Below are positions 61,103 through 64,000 of a stretch of DNA of 64,000 nt, in pieces. Made by a program: the position numbers and the translations under genes. Below the pieces are notes generated by a model. That model did no database searches and was not told where the DNA came from. It saw only the letters and a program-made list of their open reading frames with translations. Source of the DNA: Acidobacteriota bacterium (GTDB lineage: Bacteria; Acidobacteriota; Blastocatellia; Pyrinomonadales; Pyrinomonadaceae). How positions within the stretch are numbered: position 1 is the first letter of the stretch; every line of letters begins with the position of its first letter. The stretch covers positions 186,001-250,000 of the forward strand of contig JAOAPY010000005.1 in the NCBI GenBank assembly GCA_025463135.1. The letters run 5' to 3'.

Positions 61103-62788
61103 TTACGCACTACCCGGCTGCGCCGTCGCTGCTGCCAGCGGTAACGATAGAATAAACTTACTGCCTCCTCCGGGCGTGCTTTCCACTGCGATTTCACCAC
61201 CATGCGCCTGCGTGATGTGGCGCACCAGCGACAGGCCCAGACCGCTTCCTTTCGTATTGTGTACCAGCGGATCTCCCGCGCGATAAAACTTCTCGAAGAT
61301 TTTTGACTGGTCGCGCCGCGCAATGCCGATACCGTGATCCGCGACCTCGAGTTTCACCACGCCGTTTTCCCGATAGAGTTTCACGCCCAGGAACTTTTCG
61401 TCGGATGAATATTTCAGGGCGTTGTTAACCAGGTTGACCAGCGCGCGCGCAATTGCTTCACGATCCACCGGCACGGCCGGCAGATCGGCGTCGATGCTCT
61501 CTTCAAACGCGAAACCTTGTTGCTCGATTTGGTAGCGATAAGACTCGAGTGTGTTGCGCACCAACTCTGCTATGTCAGTGTTGCGAAACTCGTATTCCTT
61601 GCGCCCCGCTTCAATCCTCGAGAAGTCGAGGATGTTGTTGATCAGCGCCGTCAATCGCTCGCTCTCTTTACGAATGATGCGGTAGTACTGCTGCTTCTTT
61701 TCCTGAGTTGTGATGCGACCCAGCTCGAGCGTTTCCGCGTACAAGCGAATCAATGCCAGCGGCGTGCGCAACTCGTGCGAAACGTTAGAGACAAAGTCGG
61801 ACTTGAGACGGGCCAGCGCCATTTCCTTGCTGACGATATGTCTGGTAAGCACCAGTCCGCTGATTATTAACAACGAAAGACACCCGAGAATTATGAAGCT
61901 GCGACGCACCCAGGTCTGTCCCAGCGCCGCAACACTGGTGCCCTGAAACTTAATGCCCAGCGCCAGTCCCCGGAAGACATCGTCGAGCTTGCGCGAGACT
62001 TCGGGTTTTCCTTCGCCCCAACCCGGGGAGGTCGCCAGCGGTTTGGTCTCGTGTCCCATTTCCACGTCTGCGGGATAGACGATCATGGCCAGCGGGTTGC
62101 CGCCCTGGTCATTCATCTTTTGAGTAACCTGCTCTTCAAGCAGGCCCGGGAAGAAAGTATTTTTCAGATAACAGGGATCGAAGGTGGCGCCGCCCACCAC
62201 AACCCTCTCGTTCGCGAGCTGGGGTAGCACGAAGATGGCGGTCGTCATATACGCTTCGCCATCGGCCCGTTTTGTTGGACCAGTATAGAAATTGATAGGC
62301 CGAGTTTTCTTATGAATCGCCTCGACCATCGACTTGCCGTCTGCGCTGAACCACACATGATATCCTTCAACCATGCGCTCATGTTCTTCGCGAACGTACT
62401 TGTTATCCATTTGATGTGGCTGCGAACGAAACACGAGACTTTTCTCGTCGAAGAGAAACACGTGCGTGAGCCAAGGGCTCTTTGCCAGGATGAGATCGAG
62501 TCTCTTTTCCTTTTCCTGGGTATCAATGTCCGGAGAGGGGAAAAGGTTCCTCACATCTTCGGTCATGGCGTAAGCCTTCTTGTTGATTTTCTTTTCGGTG
62601 ATAGCGAGCAACTCTTGAAAATCACGATGGATGAAGGCTTCGAGCACTTTGTCGCGTTCGAAGGCCCGCAGTTGACTGAAATTGACATAGATAAGGGCGG
62701 CCGCCGGCAAGACTACTGCGAGACCCAGCGTTAACATCAGCCGGAACCGGTTGAAGCCTCCCAGAAAACCTCTTCTCTTCAATTTCAT
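61103..62788 (-). CDS. Sensor histidine kinase with large periplasmic domain
   Basis: A 561-residue kinase. Helices at residues 17-37 and 297-315 enclose a roughly 260-residue extracytoplasmic region that contains a cache-like stretch (SPWLTHVFLFDEKSLVF). The cytoplasmic part has the H box SHELRTPL with His338, the N box ALVNLVNNALKYSSDEK, G1 DHGIGIA, F box IFEKFYRAGD and G2 GSGLGLSLVRH. It probably signals to the response regulator encoded next, although a 245-base repeat-filled gap separates them. The ligand is unknown; the gene stands first of the three-gene group. Confidence 0.95.
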   Translation of the reverse strand: MKLKRRGFLGGFNRFRLMLTLGLAVVLPAAALIYVNFSQLRAFERDKVLEAFIHRDFQELLAITEKKINKKAYAMTEDVRNLFPSPDIDTQEKEKRLDLILAKSPWLTHVFLFDEKSLVFRSQPHQMDNKYVREEHERMVEGYHVWFSADGKSMVEAIHKKTRPINFYTGPTKRADGEAYMTTAIFVLPQLANERVVVGGATFDPCYLKNTFFPGLLEEQVTQKMNDQGGNPLAMIVYPADVEMGHETKPLATSPGWGEGKPEVSRKLDDVFRGLALGIKFQGTSVAALGQTWVRRSFIILGCLSLLIISGLVLTRHIVSKEMALARLKSDFVSNVSHELRTPLALIRLYAETLELGRITTQEKKQQYYRIIRKESERLTALINNILDFSRIEAGRKEYEFRNTDIAELVRNTLESYRYQIEQQGFAFEESIDADLPAVPVDREAIARALVNLVNNALKYSSDEKFLGVKLYRENGVVKLEVADHGIGIARRDQSKIFEKFYRAGDPLVHNTKGSGLGLSLVRHITQAHGGEIAVESTPGGGSKFILSLPLAAATAQPGSA

Positions 62789-62859
62789 GTTCGAACCCTC
62801 GAAACGGAATTGCGTTGACGCGGCACGCGCATCTTGCGCGTGTTCGCGGGCGGGTCAAG

Positions 62860-63159
62860 CACCCCAGCGGGGCTGCCCGGCGGGGTGCCCGCACGCGCTT
62901 GCCACAATCAGTGCGTTATGCGAGCGCAAGCATACTCCTGCCGGTGCCAGGGAGTGTCAAGAGCATGTAAAAACATGTCAAGAGTTGTGAACTTATTAGT
63001 GCTGGTCGAGCTCGCAATGCGTCAGAACTTGGTGGTGGTTGATTTGGTTTGTTGTAACGCAAGCTGTAAGGCCATCCCAGCGGGGCTGCCCCGCCGGGGA
63101 ACCCGGGCTTGCGAAGCATGGACGGCATTCAACGTGGTCGCAAACTGACAGCTTGCGTT
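62860..63159. repeat. Two GC-rich inverted repeats upstream of the kinase gene
   Basis: CACCCCAGCGGGGC at 62860 begins one hairpin and CATCCCAGCGGGGC at 63073 a second of the same family. The second lies inside the perfect 12-base inverted repeat AACGCAAGCTGT (63056-63067) / ACAGCTTGCGTT (63148-63159). The 396-base gap shows no gene. Confidence 0.7.
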
Positions 63160-63184
63160 CCAAAGAGAGTTGGAACGACGCGGA

Positions 63185-64000
63185 TCACAGCTTGAAATTG
63201 TACGTAATGGTGCCAACGACCTCGCCCTTACCGGAGAGTTTGGCAGGATTAAAGTGCGCTTTCTTTGCTGCCTTCAAAGCAGCAGCACGTAGTCTGATAT
63301 CGCCTTTGGAAGTCAGCCACGAAATGACTTTGCCCGCCCGGTTAACGCGCACAGTCACTACAATCGTTCCAGAAATGTGCTGCCTAAGAAGGCTTTTGGG
63401 ATATTCAGCCTGAGGCAAATCGATCTCTGTCCCGGCAAGCGCATCGCCTGTTACGGGCAAGTTCTCGTTTGGGTTCGGCACCGCAGGGGCTTCGCTAGCG
63501 GAGGTCGACGCAGTTGGTGATCCGGTGCTTGCCGGCGGCGGGCTCGGAGGCGTAACAAATTCATAGGCAATCGTACCCGTTCGCAATTTGTTCTTGTGTT
63601 TCTCTGGAGCAAAGGTTGCTTTCCGTGCGGCCTGGATGGCGGCCATTCGCAACGATAAGGGACCGCTTAATACCCGCGTCGCGGTAACGTTCCCTTTGCG
63701 ATTTACCTGGATCCGCACCGTGACCGTGCCCGCCTTTACATCGTCGCCATTCCTCCCGGCCGAGGTCGGCGCGTACTTCGCGTCGGGTACGTCGAGCTCC
63801 GCTCCGGCCAGCTCACCCGCAACCACCGGCAAGGGCTTGGCTGGCGCCACTTTTGGTTGTGCCTCTGTGGGTTTAGTGGCTGTCGCAGGAGCCGGCGCTA
63901 ACTTCTCAGGCGAACGGTTAGTCAAGCGATAAGTGACGTAAGCAGCACCGAGCAGCGTGACTGCAATCATTGCCCAAAGCATCGAACGACCTGAAGCTGT
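63185..64000 (-). CDS. Membrane protein with two TonB C-terminal domains, partial at right edge
   Basis: The frame ends at 63185 and is open to the right edge. ATG 63982 is a possible start, but the codons before it (TASGRS) are in frame and the first hydrophobic helix (MLWAMIAVTLLGAAYVTY) begins right at that ATG, so the real N-terminus may lie outside the window. After the helix come a Pro/Ala-rich linker and two TonB-C-like domains, about residues 55-145 (VRIQVNRKGNVTATRVLSG) and 180-265 (VTVRVNRAGKVISWLTSKG). TonB-C domains pass energy to outer-membrane receptors, but a duplicated one with no receptor nearby may instead be structural. Confidence 0.8.
   Translation of the reverse strand, partial: TASGRSMLWAMIAVTLLGAAYVTYRLTNRSPEKLAPAPATATKPTEAQPKVAPAKPLPVVAGELAGAELDVPDAKYAPTSAGRNGDDVKAGTVTVRIQVNRKGNVTATRVLSGPLSLRMAAIQAARKATFAPEKHKNKLRTGTIAYEFVTPPSPPPASTGSPTASTSASEAPAVPNPNENLPVTGDALAGTEIDLPQAEYPKSLLRQHISGTIVVTVRVNRAGKVISWLTSKGDIRLRAAALKAAKKAHFNPAKLSGKGEVVGTITYNFKL

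Overview
The window looks like a chromosomal segment of an Acidobacteriota bacterium, most likely of the Blastocatellia/Pyrinomonadaceae type. This is inferred from gene content only: very large secreted proteins built from Calx-beta modules and ending in DUF4214, a VWFA-type secreted protein of the kind expanded in Acidobacteria, DUF4394, a GxxExxY protein, a membrane pyrophosphatase, and intergenic spaces crowded with short palindromic and heptameric repeats. No rRNA, tRNA, CRISPR array, integrase or complete transposase was seen. TTG and GTG starts with good Shine-Dalgarno sites are frequent.

Layout. 0-3.3 kb: a BNR-repeat secreted protein running off the left edge, a tandem universal stress protein and an unknown protein (all minus strand). 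3.6-11.3 kb: a plus-strand membrane-transport stretch with an amino-acid permease, CstA, a 59-residue membrane protein too short for routine gene calling, an H+-pyrophosphatase with a repeated proline-rich tail, and BioY. 11.4-18.5 kb: a GAF-GAF sigma54 activator, an FmdB zinc ribbon with a clear sigma70 promoter, a VWFA protein, a zinc-ribbon membrane protein, a secreted unknown and an aminotransferase. 18.7-28 kb: a roughly 2370-residue Calx-beta/sorbosone-dehydrogenase-like/DUF4214 protein opposite a polyferredoxin-TPR protein. 28-34 kb: a GxxExxY gene inside inverted repeats, an RRM protein, groES-groEL, a membrane-anchored redoxin with an in-frame UGA at its active-site cysteine, and an MFS transporter. 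34-46.6 kb: DUF445, a second zinc-ribbon protein, a GIN-domain lipoprotein, a ferredoxin, a beta-propeller protein, FAS1, a second giant DUF4214 protein and a GNAT acetyltransferase. 46.6-57.4 kb: OsmC, a phage-type muramidase, a cytochrome c/periplasmic-binding fusion, DinB, a PQQ-type propeller, a small phosphatase, a thioesterase, a lipoprotein and a cupin. 57.4-58.5 kb: a broken TIR-like gene followed by a two-gene HNH module. 58.5-64 kb: a VOC protein, a histidine kinase/response regulator/SpoIIE phosphatase group, and a TonB-C protein at the right edge.

The most notable single item is at 31548-32342 (minus). Two apparent ORFs are one reading frame interrupted only by UGA, exactly where the redoxin motif W-C-P-x-C needs its first cysteine. 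A five-base-pair stem with a G-containing loop starts 12 nt after the UGA. This fits a bacterial selenoprotein (W-Sec-P-S-C) fused to a three-helix membrane domain. The second theme is the repeat landscape: at least eight families of intergenic inverted repeats, including a four-copy tandem array at 54887-55467 and hairpin elements of about 180-200 bp at 36058 and 41640. Some of them abut stop codons, or coincide with missing ribosome-binding sites or a broken gene.
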